Below, piece after piece: positions 8,178 through 17,066 of a DNA stretch of 64,000 nucleotides. The notes beneath the pieces were generated by a model. It ran no database searches. It was given only the letters and a program-made list of their open reading frames with translations, and had not been told where the DNA came from. The translations under genes and the position numbers were made by a program. Source of the DNA: Vreelandella subterranea. GTDB taxonomy: Bacteria > Pseudomonadota > Gammaproteobacteria > Pseudomonadales > Halomonadaceae. Position 1 is the first letter of the stretch. Each line of letters begins with the position of its first letter. The DNA lies in assembly GCF_900111305.1 (NCBI RefSeq), contig NZ_FOGS01000004.1:1-64000 (forward strand). Reading direction: 5' to 3'.

Positions 8178-8963
8178 TTATGGCGCTGAGACTACCTCTA
8201 ACGGGATGTCCACGCCGAATTGCTGCAACATGCGTCGGAAGGTCTCTACATTATAGGTCTCACTTTCTGTTACCAGCCCTTGGATCTGACCTGTACCCAG
8301 TGTCCCTTCGCCTAGCCCCGTGACAATCGATTCAGCGGGGTCGAGGAAGCGGCAATTGGGTCGCGCTGCTTCAAAGAAGGGACGCAGCCATGGTAAATGC
8401 GTACTAGAAAGTGTCAGCGTGTCGATATCGGGATGCTGTCGGAAGACGTCGTCGATAAAAGCCGTGACTGCTTTCTGCGTTGCGTTTGGGTCGAATAGAA
8501 AGGCGCCATTCTCGACAAATTCAACCATGGACGAAGCATTGATCAGGCTGACATTATCCGAGTGGGACGCATGTCGAGCGATGAACTTCTTCAGTGAAGA
8601 GCTTTCGATGAGTGAATGCACCCCCATGATGCCAACCTTGCCGCTCGCTGACATGGCGAGCGCTTCTTCGATGGGTGGGTAGACGCCGAACAATGGCACC
8701 AAGGTGTTCTGACGAATGTCATCCAGCACCATGATAGAAGGGGCATTCGAGGCGATGACAATAGCCGAGGGAGCGTAGCCCTCAAGAAAACGCAGCGTGC
8801 GGTTCATGACAGCGAGTAGTTCTTCCCGCCCCTTGCTCCCATAAGGAAAGCTTGCCCGGTCAGCGAAATACACAATGTCCTGTTGTGGAAGACGCTTGTG
8901 TATCTTGTCAACGATGGCGTAGCTACCAATGCCAGCGTCGAAAACAGCGATTGGCTGATGCAT
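8178..8963 (-). CDS. MurI-like aspartate/glutamate racemase homologue with both catalytic Cys replaced by Ser
   Basis: A 261-residue protein with the glutamate racemase layout: VFDAGIG at 7-13, YFADRASFPYG at 32-42, VIASNAPS at 69-76 and LSSTHLPWL at 185-193. In genuine glutamate racemase the two catalytic residues are the Cys of ACNTA and of GCTHYP. Here these positions are Ser72 (codon TCG) and Ser187 (codon AGT), and the Ser after the N-terminal Asp is Ala. The fold and substrate pocket appear kept, while cofactor-independent two-cysteine racemisation as known in this family should fail. It may be a binding protein, a lyase-like relative or a regulator. It is monocistronic, and its promoter region is AT-rich. 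Confidence 0.8.
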   Translation of the reverse strand: MHQPIAVFDAGIGSYAIVDKIHKRLPQQDIVYFADRASFPYGSKGREELLAVMNRTLRFLEGYAPSAIVIASNAPSIMVLDDIRQNTLVPLFGVYPPIEEALAMSASGKVGIMGVHSLIESSSLKKFIARHASHSDNVSLINASSMVEFVENGAFLFDPNATQKAVTAFIDDVFRQHPDIDTLTLSSTHLPWLRPFFEAARPNCRFLDPAESIVTGLGEGTLGTGQIQGLVTESETYNVETFRRMLQQFGVDIPLEVVSAP

Positions 8964-9148
8964 AGCAATATCCTTGGTTTCAGCGATATCTAATTATTAA
9001 AAAGATTTCAATGCTATGGAAGCAATATCATCAACTGTTAATCTAGTTAAGTTTTATACGATGCTGAGGCGCGGTACTGTATGAACCTAGGAAGAATGAA
9101 TAACATGGCGTTGGCGGGGAAGTTTAGAGCTAAGGAGTGGCTGTTTAA

Positions 9149-9904
9149 ATGCCGTTAAATATCGTGCAGCGCGAGCTGCCTGGCTGGGGCGTTACTTATG
9201 GTCCGTCGGGCGATGGCCCTTTCCCAGCCATCATGTTGCTGCATGGCTCTGAAGGTGCCTGGGCAGGGTGGAGTCATCGTGACGCAATGCTATTCGCCGC
9301 CCATGGCTTCTTGGCGTTCCCTTACGGCTACTCAAGCGGCGGCAATGCCTGGAACGCCGGGCATATTATCGATTACCCGCTGGATCGTAGCGTAGAGGCA
9401 TTTAAAGCCCTATGGGAATTCCAGTTCGCTGATGAGCGAGTAGGGCTTTATGGTCTTTCACGCGGTGCCGAACAGGCTTTATTGCTTGCCTCACTGATGG
9501 CAAGAGATAAGATTGAAGGAGCGCCAGATGCGATCGCAGTCCATAGCCCACCCGATGTGGTGTGCGGTGCCTTTGATGCCCGTGGCTTTCGCGATGCGGG
9601 TGATCCGGGCTGGCAAGCCTGGGACGTCAGCAAACGCGCCTGGACATGGCAGGGGAGTCATGAAGGCCTACTGCCCACCACGCCTATCGAAATTGAGCGC
9701 TACCCTGGACCGCTGTTTCTCTCCCATGGCACGCAAGACCGCATGTGGTCGGTTGAGATGACCAAGCGCTTGGAGCAGCGCCTACTCAAGCATGGCCGCA
9801 GCCCTGAAGTGCACTACTATGAAGGCGAAGATCATATTCCCAGCGGCGCTGGGCAGAACCAGCACTTTGAGCTGCTTCTGGGCTTCTTTTCAAAACACCT
9901 GTAA
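9149..9904 (+). CDS. Alpha/beta hydrolase (dienelactone hydrolase/BAAT-like)
   Basis: A 251-residue cytosolic hydrolase. Seen are the oxyanion motif LLHGSEGAW (30-38), a nucleophile elbow GLSRGAEQ with Ser104, a probable Asp in HGTQDRMWS and a probable His in GEDHIPSG. The order and spacing fit acyl-CoA thioesterase/dienelactone hydrolase-type enzymes; the substrate is unknown. AAGGAG lies eleven bases before the ATG, slightly far. A 20-codon frame (9096-9158) with its own AGGAAG site overlaps the start. The gene converges on the truncated aas-like gene, ending 50 bp from its stop. Confidence 0.8.
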   Translation: MPLNIVQRELPGWGVTYGPSGDGPFPAIMLLHGSEGAWAGWSHRDAMLFAAHGFLAFPYGYSSGGNAWNAGHIIDYPLDRSVEAFKALWEFQFADERVGLYGLSRGAEQALLLASLMARDKIEGAPDAIAVHSPPDVVCGAFDARGFRDAGDPGWQAWDVSKRAWTWQGSHEGLLPTTPIEIERYPGPLFLSHGTQDRMWSVEMTKRLEQRLLKHGRSPEVHYYEGEDHIPSGAGQNQHFELLLGFFSKHL

Positions 9905-9954
9905 GTCACTGTTCATCATTTTCCCATCACCACGGTTGCGCAATTACTAAAAGG

Positions 9955-12900
9955 TTAACGAGCAATCAGCGTCAAAAAACCATCTTCATCGATAAACCCT
10001 TTATCGCCGGTGACAAACCAGCGCTGTTCGTCGAGCTCCTTGATGACGTCATCTTGGCGGGTCGGGTCGTTCAGATAGCCCAGCATCACCTGCGGGCCGC
10101 TGATCAATATCATGCCCGCTTCACCGGTGGCCAACTCTTCAAAGCTCTCCGGATCAACGATCTTGAAGCTGGTGCCGGGTAACGGCATACCTACGGTGCC
10201 TGGCTTGCTGCCGCGTTGTACCTGCTGGTAGTTAGCGTCCACGGCGTCGGGCAGGTTGACCGATGCCACCGGTGCAGTTTCAGTGGCGCCATAGCCTTCG
10301 TAGATAGGCGTGCTGAATTTTTGCGCAAAGCTGGCGCGCAAGCCCTCATCGAGTCGCCCTCCCCCTACGATGACTGCCCGCAAGTTTTCCAGCATTGGTG
10401 GATGAACCTCTGGGCACTCCACAAACGATGCCAGAGAGCTGGGCATACTAAACATGAGGCTGACTTTGTACTTGGCAATGGCACTGGCGATTCCCGGGGC
10501 ATCGGTGGGGTCGGGGTGGCACACCAGCGGCAGCCCTTCAATCAGCGGTAACAACTGAGTCACTGTGAGGCCGAAGGCGTGGAACAGGGGTAGCGAGCCC
10601 ATCACCACATCGTTGCTCTGGGTGTTGAGTACATCCGAGGTTTGTTTGATATTGGCCATCAGGTTGCGGTGGCTGAGCATCACGCCTTTGGGTTCGCCTT
10701 CGCTGCCGCTGGAGAAGAGGATGGCAGCGGTCGCGTCGGCATCTTGGCCATGGCAGAAGCAACGCTGGAGTAGCCAAGTCGGCAGTATTCTTACCGCAAG
10801 CCAGGTGCTCAAGCGCTCGGCGCGGCCAATCTTGGTCTGCAGGTCTTCTAAAAAGACTACCTGCTGCTCACTGAGCAATTGGCTAACGTCGAGCCCGCGC
10901 TGCTCAAGCTTCTTCACAAAGCGCTGTGAGGTGAACACAGTGGTGATTTCCGCCTGGGAAAGGGCCGAGGAAAGTACTTCCTGGTCGGCGGTATAATTCA
11001 GGTTCACCAGTGTTTTACCGGCCAGCAGCGTGGCCATATTGGCAATGACCCCGGCACTGCTGGTGGGCAGCAGCAGGCCAACGTTCTGTCCTGGGTTGAG
11101 TTTGCGAATTCGTTTTGCCATCAGCAGGCTGGCGGTGAGTACCTGGCTTGCGTTGAGTGGGCGGCCCAGATTATCGGCCAGGGCAAGCTCGCCAGGGCGG
11201 CGTTTAACGCTTTGAATCCAGGCGTTGGGTAGGCTGGAAAGCTCCCCCATGGCCTGCTGCCAGGAGCGGGTCGCCTGCTCAAAAATACGCCGTTTCAGCA
11301 CGTCAGCGGGGGTATCTTTGGGCAGCGGCTTGCCAAAGGCGACCACCACCGAGCGGTGCAGCGGTGCGTTGCGCAGCTCCTTTAACTTGCTGGAGGAGCG
11401 GGAGAACTGGCTGCCCCAGAGGCCGCGCAGGTAGAAAGGCACAATCTTGACGTCGGGGTTGGCCATGTTGCAGGCGCGCTCGTAGCCGCGGCGGAACTCG
11501 CCCAGTTGGCCAGTGCGGCTAATCGCCCCTTCGGGAAACAGGCACACCACTTCGCCTGCGTTGAGTTGTTCAGCAACATCGGCCAGGGCCTTTTCGGCAC
11601 CACTGCCGCGCTCGATGGGAATACAGCCGAGTGCTTTGAAGAACCAGTTGAGGTACCAGCGCTGGTAAACCGATCTGAGCATCACAAAGCGTACCGGGCG
11701 GGGGCTGGCGATCTGCACCATGGCCCAATCCACCCAACTGATATGGTTGCCCAGCAGCAGCACGCCGCCCTGGGCGGGCAGGTTCTGCAAGCCCTGCACA
11801 TCGACCCGGTAGCGGCGGGTCAGCAGGAAGCTCAACAGAAAGCGCACCAGGCTTTGGGGCAGCTTAACAATGGTGTAGCCACCGCCGACCATCGCCACGG
11901 TGGCGATGAGCAGCAGCAGGTAGTGGCTATCCACACCCGCGAGGGCGAACAGCGCCGTGAGCACCAAAAAGCCCAGCATGGCGATGTTCTGGATCCAGTT
12001 ATTGGCGGCCAGCACGGTGCCTAACTCGCTGTCGGCGGCGTGAAACTGGATCAGGGCGTTAAGCGGCACGATAAACAGCCCGCCCATCATGCCGATAAAC
12101 ACGAAGTTCAGTGCCTGGCTGCCGGGCGTGGAGAGAAGCGGCAGGCACCATAACCCCACGGCCACCCCAACAGCGCCTACCGGAATCAAGCCTGTTTCTA
12201 TGCGGTTATGTGAAAGCTTGCTGGCCAGCATGGAGCCCAGCGCAATCCCGATACCGCTAGCCGCCAGAATGCCTTGCAGCACCAGGGTGTTATCGATACT
12301 GAGGGCGTCTTTGGCATAGGCGGGGAAGGCCGCCAGCAGCACCTGGCCCACCGACCAGAAAGTGGCCAGGCCGATAATGGAGAGCCTGATCACGGGCTGG
12401 CGGACGATAAGCTGCAGGTTATCTTTCAGCGCAGCACCCTTAATGTAGCGCTGCCAGGTGAGCGGGGTATCCGGTTGCGTAGTGCTATCAAGCGGCAGAC
12501 GGTAAAGCGTTGCCACTTGAATAGCGCTATTGAGCACCAGCAGCCAGCCGAGCGGCGCTATTTGGCGCAATAGCTGCGCTGGGGTGTGATCATCTGGCGA
12601 TACCCAGGTCTCAAACAGGGCGGTAAATGCCACGGTGCCCGCCAGGATAGCGCCGATAGTCACGGCCTGAATCAGCCCGTTGGCCTCCGCCAGGCGCGGT
12701 TTGCCGAACAGCCCTTTGACCAAGCCGTACTTGGCCGGTGAGTAGAAGGCTGACTGAATCGCCAGCAGCAGCGTCATCGCAAACGCCAGCCAGAACCAGC
12801 CTTGGTAGTAGGCAGCGGTGATGCCCAGTGACACCGCCACGGCGGCCCAGGCCGATGCGCACAGCACGCGTACCTTGGGGTAGCTGTCTGCCACGTGCCC

Positions 12901-13098
12901 CGCCGGGCTAAACAGCAGGATAAATGGCAGTAAAATCAGCCCATTCACCAGCGCGGTGAGGACGACCTGCGTTTCGCCATCGTAACTTTTAAAGATCGTG
13001 TTCTGAATGACAATCTTGTGCCCCAAATCCACAAAGGCATTGAGAAAAATGGCGATCAGGTAGGGCAAGGCGCCCTTTAAATGCAGCAGTCGTTGCAT
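9955..13098 (-). CDS. aas: LplT-PlsC-Aas fusion: lysophospholipid transporter/acyltransferase/acyl-ACP synthetase, C-terminally truncated
   Basis: A 1047-residue fusion. Residues 1 to about 410 form an LplT-like MFS lysophospholipid flippase. A PlsC acyltransferase follows, with NHISWVD at 451-457 and FPEGAISRTG at 521-530. The last part is an AMP-forming acyl-ACP synthetase, with the ATP-binding motif SSGSEGEPKG near 796-805, YGATET, and VTGDKGFIDEDGFL. It should re-acylate lysophosphatidylethanolamine at the inner membrane. The frame stops right after FLTLIAR. The A8 hinge and the roughly 110-residue C-terminal subdomain, with its catalytic lysine, are absent. No continuation is visible in other frames downstream. 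The synthetase half is therefore probably impaired, while flippase and acyltransferase may still work. Confidence 0.9.
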   Translation of the reverse strand: MQRLLHLKGALPYLIAIFLNAFVDLGHKIVIQNTIFKSYDGETQVVLTALVNGLILLPFILLFSPAGHVADSYPKVRVLCASAWAAVAVSLGITAAYYQGWFWLAFAMTLLLAIQSAFYSPAKYGLVKGLFGKPRLAEANGLIQAVTIGAILAGTVAFTALFETWVSPDDHTPAQLLRQIAPLGWLLVLNSAIQVATLYRLPLDSTTQPDTPLTWQRYIKGAALKDNLQLIVRQPVIRLSIIGLATFWSVGQVLLAAFPAYAKDALSIDNTLVLQGILAASGIGIALGSMLASKLSHNRIETGLIPVGAVGVAVGLWCLPLLSTPGSQALNFVFIGMMGGLFIVPLNALIQFHAADSELGTVLAANNWIQNIAMLGFLVLTALFALAGVDSHYLLLLIATVAMVGGGYTIVKLPQSLVRFLLSFLLTRRYRVDVQGLQNLPAQGGVLLLGNHISWVDWAMVQIASPRPVRFVMLRSVYQRWYLNWFFKALGCIPIERGSGAEKALADVAEQLNAGEVVCLFPEGAISRTGQLGEFRRGYERACNMANPDVKIVPFYLRGLWGSQFSRSSSKLKELRNAPLHRSVVVAFGKPLPKDTPADVLKRRIFEQATRSWQQAMGELSSLPNAWIQSVKRRPGELALADNLGRPLNASQVLTASLLMAKRIRKLNPGQNVGLLLPTSSAGVIANMATLLAGKTLVNLNYTADQEVLSSALSQAEITTVFTSQRFVKKLEQRGLDVSQLLSEQQVVFLEDLQTKIGRAERLSTWLAVRILPTWLLQRCFCHGQDADATAAILFSSGSEGEPKGVMLSHRNLMANIKQTSDVLNTQSNDVVMGSLPLFHAFGLTVTQLLPLIEGLPLVCHPDPTDAPGIASAIAKYKVSLMFSMPSSLASFVECPEVHPPMLENLRAVIVGGGRLDEGLRASFAQKFSTPIYEGYGATETAPVASVNLPDAVDANYQQVQRGSKPGTVGMPLPGTSFKIVDPESFEELATGEAGMILISGPQVMLGYLNDPTRQDDVIKELDEQRWFVTGDKGFIDEDGFLTLIAR

Positions 13099-13171
13099 GG
13101 TTGTGTAGCCTTTTAAGTCCCTGGAAGTGTTGGCACTTTCTCTATGAGGCTTACTGGTTGCAACTCATTTG

Positions 13172-13190
13172 CACAAAGTTGTGATATAAG
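13172..13190 (+). promoter_or_regulatory. Candidate extended -10 promoter overlapped by a small palindrome
   Basis: TGATATAAG (13182-13190) matches an extended -10 element (TGN-TATAAT-like) 68 bp ahead of the XRE gene. A perfect inverted repeat CACAA-AG-TTGTG at 13172-13183 abuts and overlaps it, as an operator for repression would. No good -35 is present at normal spacing, which fits extended -10 promoters. This is sequence inference only. Confidence 0.35.
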
Positions 13191-13257
13191 TGCCGGTTGG
13201 TAGCGTTATGCGATACTTTGATGTGTAATGCCTTCCATGCCGTCCAAGGAAGTTTTT

Positions 13258-14007
13258 ATGTCTCAAGCCGAGTCACTGATTGAAACGCTTAAAAGCCAGT
13301 TGCGCGCTCAGGGGAAAACCTATGCCGATGTTGCCCGGTGGCTAGCACTCAGCGAGGCCTCGGTGAAGCGCTTGTTCGCTGAAAAGCACTTCACTTTGGC
13401 GCGGCTAGAGTGCATCTGTGATCAGCTTAACCTTGAGTTCGCTGAGCTGGTGCAGACCATGCAGGCAGGGGAGCAGCGTCTGCAGGAACTGACTCAGGCC
13501 CAGGAGCAAAGTATCGTCGATGACCATGAGCTGTTTCTGGTAGCGGTCTGCGTTATCAATGGCTATAGCTTCGATGAAATTCATCACCAGTACCAGCTAA
13601 GTGAAGCCGAGTGTATTCAGCAGTTACTCAAGCTTGAGCGTCTTAAACTCATTGAGCTGCTTCCTGGTAATCGGATCAGGCGGCGGGTAGCTGCCAATTT
13701 TCGCTGGCAGGCGGATGGGCCGATCCAGCGCTTCTTTCAGCAGCATATCGCCAACGAGTTTTTCCGCTCCCGCTTTGATAGCGACAGCGAGAAGCTGGTG
13801 GTACTCAATGGCCTGTTATCCCCCGCCGGTAACGCCGAGTGGCAGCAGACCATGCAGCGCTTGGCTAAAGAGTTTCATGCGCTATGCGAACGAGAGAGCG
13901 GGCTGCCTATCCACCAGCGGTTTGGCACCACTTCCGTGCTGGCGGTAAGGCAGTGGCAGTATGGGTTGTTTCAGGATTACAAACGTGAAGCCGAGGCAAA
14001 ATCCTAA
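13258..14007 (+). CDS. XRE-family transcriptional regulator
   Basis: A 249-residue regulator. Its N-terminal helix-turn-helix is seen in GKTYADVARWLALSEASVKRLF, about residues 21-42. A long C-terminal region without an obvious known domain follows. The ATG at 13258 is used because AAGGA lies seven bases upstream; an earlier in-frame ATG at 13228 lacks this. It is transcribed divergently from the aas-like lipid-recycling gene, which suggests control of that gene or of itself. Its stop overlaps the stop of the convergent LysR gene by three to four bases. Confidence 0.8.
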   Translation: MSQAESLIETLKSQLRAQGKTYADVARWLALSEASVKRLFAEKHFTLARLECICDQLNLEFAELVQTMQAGEQRLQELTQAQEQSIVDDHELFLVAVCVINGYSFDEIHHQYQLSEAECIQQLLKLERLKLIELLPGNRIRRRVAANFRWQADGPIQRFFQQHIANEFFRSRFDSDSEKLVVLNGLLSPAGNAEWQQTMQRLAKEFHALCERESGLPIHQRFGTTSVLAVRQWQYGLFQDYKREAEAKS

Positions 14008-14939
14008 AGCGCTGTACCACGAAAATGAGCGGCTTCTTGCTCTAACCACTCGATGAAACGCGCCACTGCCGGAGGTGTTACCCCTTCAGAAGGCAGAACC
14101 AGTTCATAGGCGAACGGAGAAGCGAGCGGATACTGTTCCCCAAATGGGCGCACCAACACGCCGCTGGCGAGCCGGTCGGCCACGAGAGGGTAACTGGCCA
14201 GTACTACGCCTTGCCCGGCCATAGCCTGGTCGAGGGCCAGGCTGTAGAGCGAGTATTGGCGCTGGTGGGGGAGCTTCTTGATGGCCACTCCGGCGTTTTT
14301 AAACCAGTCTTGCCAGCTTGGGATCGGGTGGCCCGCCTGGCTGCACCAATCGACGGTGAGCAGTGTCTGGGCCATCAAGTCGGCGGGCTCGTGTATATCT
14401 TCCTTGGCCAACAGGGTGGGCGAGCAGACAGGAAAGAGGGTGTCTTCAAATAGACGCTGGCTGGTAACGCCGGGCCAGGGCCCCTGGCCGTAGCGCAGCG
14501 ATAAGCGTGCCCTGTTGGGCATCCATAGCGGTGGCGTTAAGCGCGCCTCGGCATCCAGAGAGATTTCTATGTGCCGCTCACTGGCTTCAAAGCCGGGTAA
14601 GCGGGGGAGTAGCCAAAGCTGTAGGAAAGAAGGCGGTGCACTCAGTAGTAAGCGAAAAGCGTCTTCTGAGCGCTCGGTGACGTTCTGCACGCCACTGGCG
14701 ATGCGCAAAAGCCCCGCTTGTACATCTTCGGCAAGCCCCCGGCCAGCTTCGGTGGCGCACACGCCATTGGCATGCCGTTCAAACAGCACCACGCCCAATC
14801 GATCTTCCAGCTGTTTCACCTGTCGGCTAACGGCGCCAGGGGTTACTCCCAAACGAGACGCGGCGGCTTTAAAGCTATTTTCCCGCACCGCTTCGGCAAA
14901 CGCGCGCAGTGCATTCAGCGGTAGCCTCTCAATTTTCAT
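14004..14939 (-). CDS. LysR-family transcriptional regulator (GcvA-like)
   Basis: A 311-residue LysR regulator. The winged HTH is at residues 6-65 (LNALRAFAEAVRENSFKAAASRLGVTPGAVSRQV is its core). It is followed by a substrate-binding domain of the GcvA subgroup type, with a motif near LSLRYGQGPWPG. The ATG at 14939 has AGGAAAA upstream. It is divergent from the EamA transporter gene, with 97 bp between starts. That is the usual arrangement for a LysR protein controlling an exporter in response to the exported compound. Confidence 0.9.
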   Translation of the reverse strand: MKIERLPLNALRAFAEAVRENSFKAAASRLGVTPGAVSRQVKQLEDRLGVVLFERHANGVCATEAGRGLAEDVQAGLLRIASGVQNVTERSEDAFRLLLSAPPSFLQLWLLPRLPGFEASERHIEISLDAEARLTPPLWMPNRARLSLRYGQGPWPGVTSQRLFEDTLFPVCSPTLLAKEDIHEPADLMAQTLLTVDWCSQAGHPIPSWQDWFKNAGVAIKKLPHQRQYSLYSLALDQAMAGQGVVLASYPLVADRLASGVLVRPFGEQYPLASPFAYELVLPSEGVTPPAVARFIEWLEQEAAHFRGTAL

Positions 14940-15036
14940 AGCGTGAGTTTTCCTGAGTCTAGGCCTGATAAGTAATCGCTTGTACGCAATTTCGCTGGCT
15001 GCTGCAATGAGCGCCTTGATGCTAGAGGAGCTCACG

Positions 15037-15966
15037 ATGAATAATCAAAGGATAGTCTCAAATGCCGATACTGCCAGCATACTTGGGCGTTCGCAGCGAA
15101 AGTCTGTGGATACTACAGCCGCATCGTTAATGCTCCTATTTTGCCTGGTGCTAGGGTTTCAGCAGGTGGCGATCAAAGGCGTGGCTGAGGATATCTCACC
15201 CGTCGTGCAGATTGCCCTGCGCTCCGCTATCGCCGGTTGTCTGGTGGGGGTGCTGGCCTATTGGCGCGGCATTCGCTGGGCGGATATGAGCCGCCATCGG
15301 GGCGCTGGGTTACTGGTTGGGCTCGGGTTTGCGGCCGAGTTTGCTTTTGTTGCCTGGGGGCTGACCTACACATTGGCATCGCATATGTCGGTCTTTCTCT
15401 ATACAGCCCCCATTTTCGCCGCGCTGGGGCTGCACCTGTGGGTGCCGGGCGAGCAGCTCTCCCTTCGCCAATGGTGGGGTGTTGGTCTGGCGTTTATGGG
15501 CATGGTGATTGCCATGGCGCCCAGCGGTGCCTATAGCATCGATATCCTCATCGGCGATGCGCTGGGTTTGCTGGCCGGGCTCTCTTGGGCGGCGACGACG
15601 GTGGTGATCCGCAAGACCTCGCTTTCCGAGGCGCCCGCGGAGCTCACCCTGAGCTATCAACTGAGTGTGACGGCGCTGGTGCTATTGCCAGTGGCGGCGT
15701 TATCAGGCCAGTTAATGAGCGCGCAACTTACCTCCATGGCGGTTGCCAGCCTTGGTTTTCAGGCGCTGATCATTTCATTTGCCGCGCTGATGCTGTGGTT
15801 CACGCTGCTGCGCCGCTATCGCGCGTCCCAGTTGGGCGTGTTCTCGTTTCTGGGCCCGCTGTTCGGCATCCTTTTTGGCACTCTGTTGCTCAACGAGCCG
15901 CTAAGTATCAATTTTCTGATGGGTGGCGGCGTTATCCTGGTTGGCATTGTACTGGTGACGCGATAA
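15037..15966 (+). CDS. EamA-family (DMT) transporter
   Basis: A 309-residue membrane protein with about ten hydrophobic segments in two EamA repeats. The first runs from FCLVLGFQQVAIKGVAEDI and the second from GDALGLLAGLSWAATTVVIRK. Drug/metabolite-superfamily members of this type export amino acids or other small metabolites. The ATG at 15037 is preceded by GAGGAG six bases upstream, which excludes the longer in-frame reading. The divergent LysR gene is its probable regulator. The substrate cannot be read from the sequence. Confidence 0.9.
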   Translation: MNNQRIVSNADTASILGRSQRKSVDTTAASLMLLFCLVLGFQQVAIKGVAEDISPVVQIALRSAIAGCLVGVLAYWRGIRWADMSRHRGAGLLVGLGFAAEFAFVAWGLTYTLASHMSVFLYTAPIFAALGLHLWVPGEQLSLRQWWGVGLAFMGMVIAMAPSGAYSIDILIGDALGLLAGLSWAATTVVIRKTSLSEAPAELTLSYQLSVTALVLLPVAALSGQLMSAQLTSMAVASLGFQALIISFAALMLWFTLLRRYRASQLGVFSFLGPLFGILFGTLLLNEPLSINFLMGGGVILVGIVLVTR

Positions 15967-16008
15967 GGCCGTTGATCCCGACGTGATAGGCGGTGGCTTG
16001 ACGAGGGC

Positions 16009-16347
16009 TTACCCCACTAAAGCCGCCACGATTTCCACCAGGCCAAACACGCTGACGCCGGCGGCCACTGGCCAACCCAGCGAGCGTAACCGCCGCCACA
16101 CCAGCAGCGTGACGCCAAGCCCGATGACGGTCGCTATCCAGGAAATGAGACCAGGGTTCACTGGCACAACGGATACGCCTAGCACGGCCGCAATCATCAG
16201 CGGGCCGAGGATGCCAAGCCACTGGGGCATGGCGTTCATGCCGGTGTCGCTATCCAGGCGTCGCTGCATCCACATGAATGGCACTACCCGCATGAGCAGG
16301 GTGCCAAAAGCCGACACCACAACGGCGAGCCAAAGCGCGGTGCTCAT
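16009..16347 (-). CDS. azlD: AzlD branched-chain amino acid export subunit
   Basis: A 112-residue protein with about four membrane segments, including TLLMRVVPFMWMQRRLD and PQWLGILGPLMIAAVLGVSV. It is typical of AzlD, the small partner of AzlC in export of branched-chain amino acids or related compounds. It overlaps azlC by four bases (ATGA), so the two are coupled. It is the last gene of a three-gene operon with an XRE-cupin regulator. Confidence 0.9.
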   Translation of the reverse strand: MSTALWLAVVVSAFGTLLMRVVPFMWMQRRLDSDTGMNAMPQWLGILGPLMIAAVLGVSVVPVNPGLISWIATVIGLGVTLLVWRRLRSLGWPVAAGVSVFGLVEIVAALVG

Positions 16348-17066
16348 GAATCACGCCTCCTGTTGTCGAATCTTACCGTGTAGAAGCATAGCGCGCCGCA
16401 GGCGGCCGCCAGCGGAATGGCCACGTTGCTCCAGCCCACCAGCGTCAAACCCAGCGCAGCCAGGATAGTGAGCCCCATGGCCATCGCCCAGCGTTTATCG
16501 GTGAAGCGAGGCGCCACCATGGTAAGAAACAGCGCGGGGAGCGCGAAGGGCATAATCTCCCCCAATAGTGGCCAGCGGGCGGTAAACGCTTCCCCGGCGG
16601 TGGCGCCTACGGCGGTGCCGATGATCCAGGCGCCCCAGGCCAGCAGCGAGGCGCCGACAAACCAGCTAAACCGTTTGGCGTCAGGCAGTTGGGGGAGGCG
16701 TGTCAGGGCTAGGGCAAATACCTGATCGGTCAAACCGTGCATCAGCCAGGGCCAGTGGCGGCTGCGCGGTAACAACGCCGCCAGGTTAGGGCCGTACACC
16801 ACATGGCGTACGTTAATCAGCATTGTCATGGCCACGACAAGCCATAGTGGAGACCCCGCGGCCACCATGCCCACGAACAGGAACTGCGAGGCGCCGGCGT
16901 AAATCAGCGTCGAGATCACGACCGCTTCCCAGGTGCTGAAGCCTGCCTGGGTGGCAATCAACCCAAACGAGAGGGACACCGGTATGTAGCCACCCAGTAG
17001 TGGAATTGCTTCACGAACGCCCTGCAGCGCGCTTAGGACGGGAGAATATCGGGCAAGCTGGCTCAT
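16344..17066 (-). CDS. azlC: AzlC branched-chain amino acid export protein
   Basis: A 240-residue integral membrane protein with the AzlC signature: LGGYIPVSLSFGLIATQAGFS near the N-terminus, and a YAGASQFLFVGMVAAG and NVRHVVYG pair further on. It forms the large subunit of the AzlCD exporter. It overlaps both azlD and the upstream regulator gene by four bases each. The operon is therefore translationally coupled and the regulator very probably senses its substrate. Confidence 0.93.
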   Translation of the reverse strand: MSQLARYSPVLSALQGVREAIPLLGGYIPVSLSFGLIATQAGFSTWEAVVISTLIYAGASQFLFVGMVAAGSPLWLVVAMTMLINVRHVVYGPNLAALLPRSRHWPWLMHGLTDQVFALALTRLPQLPDAKRFSWFVGASLLAWGAWIIGTAVGATAGEAFTARWPLLGEIMPFALPALFLTMVAPRFTDKRWAMAMGLTILAALGLTLVGWSNVAIPLAAACGALCFYTVRFDNRRRDS

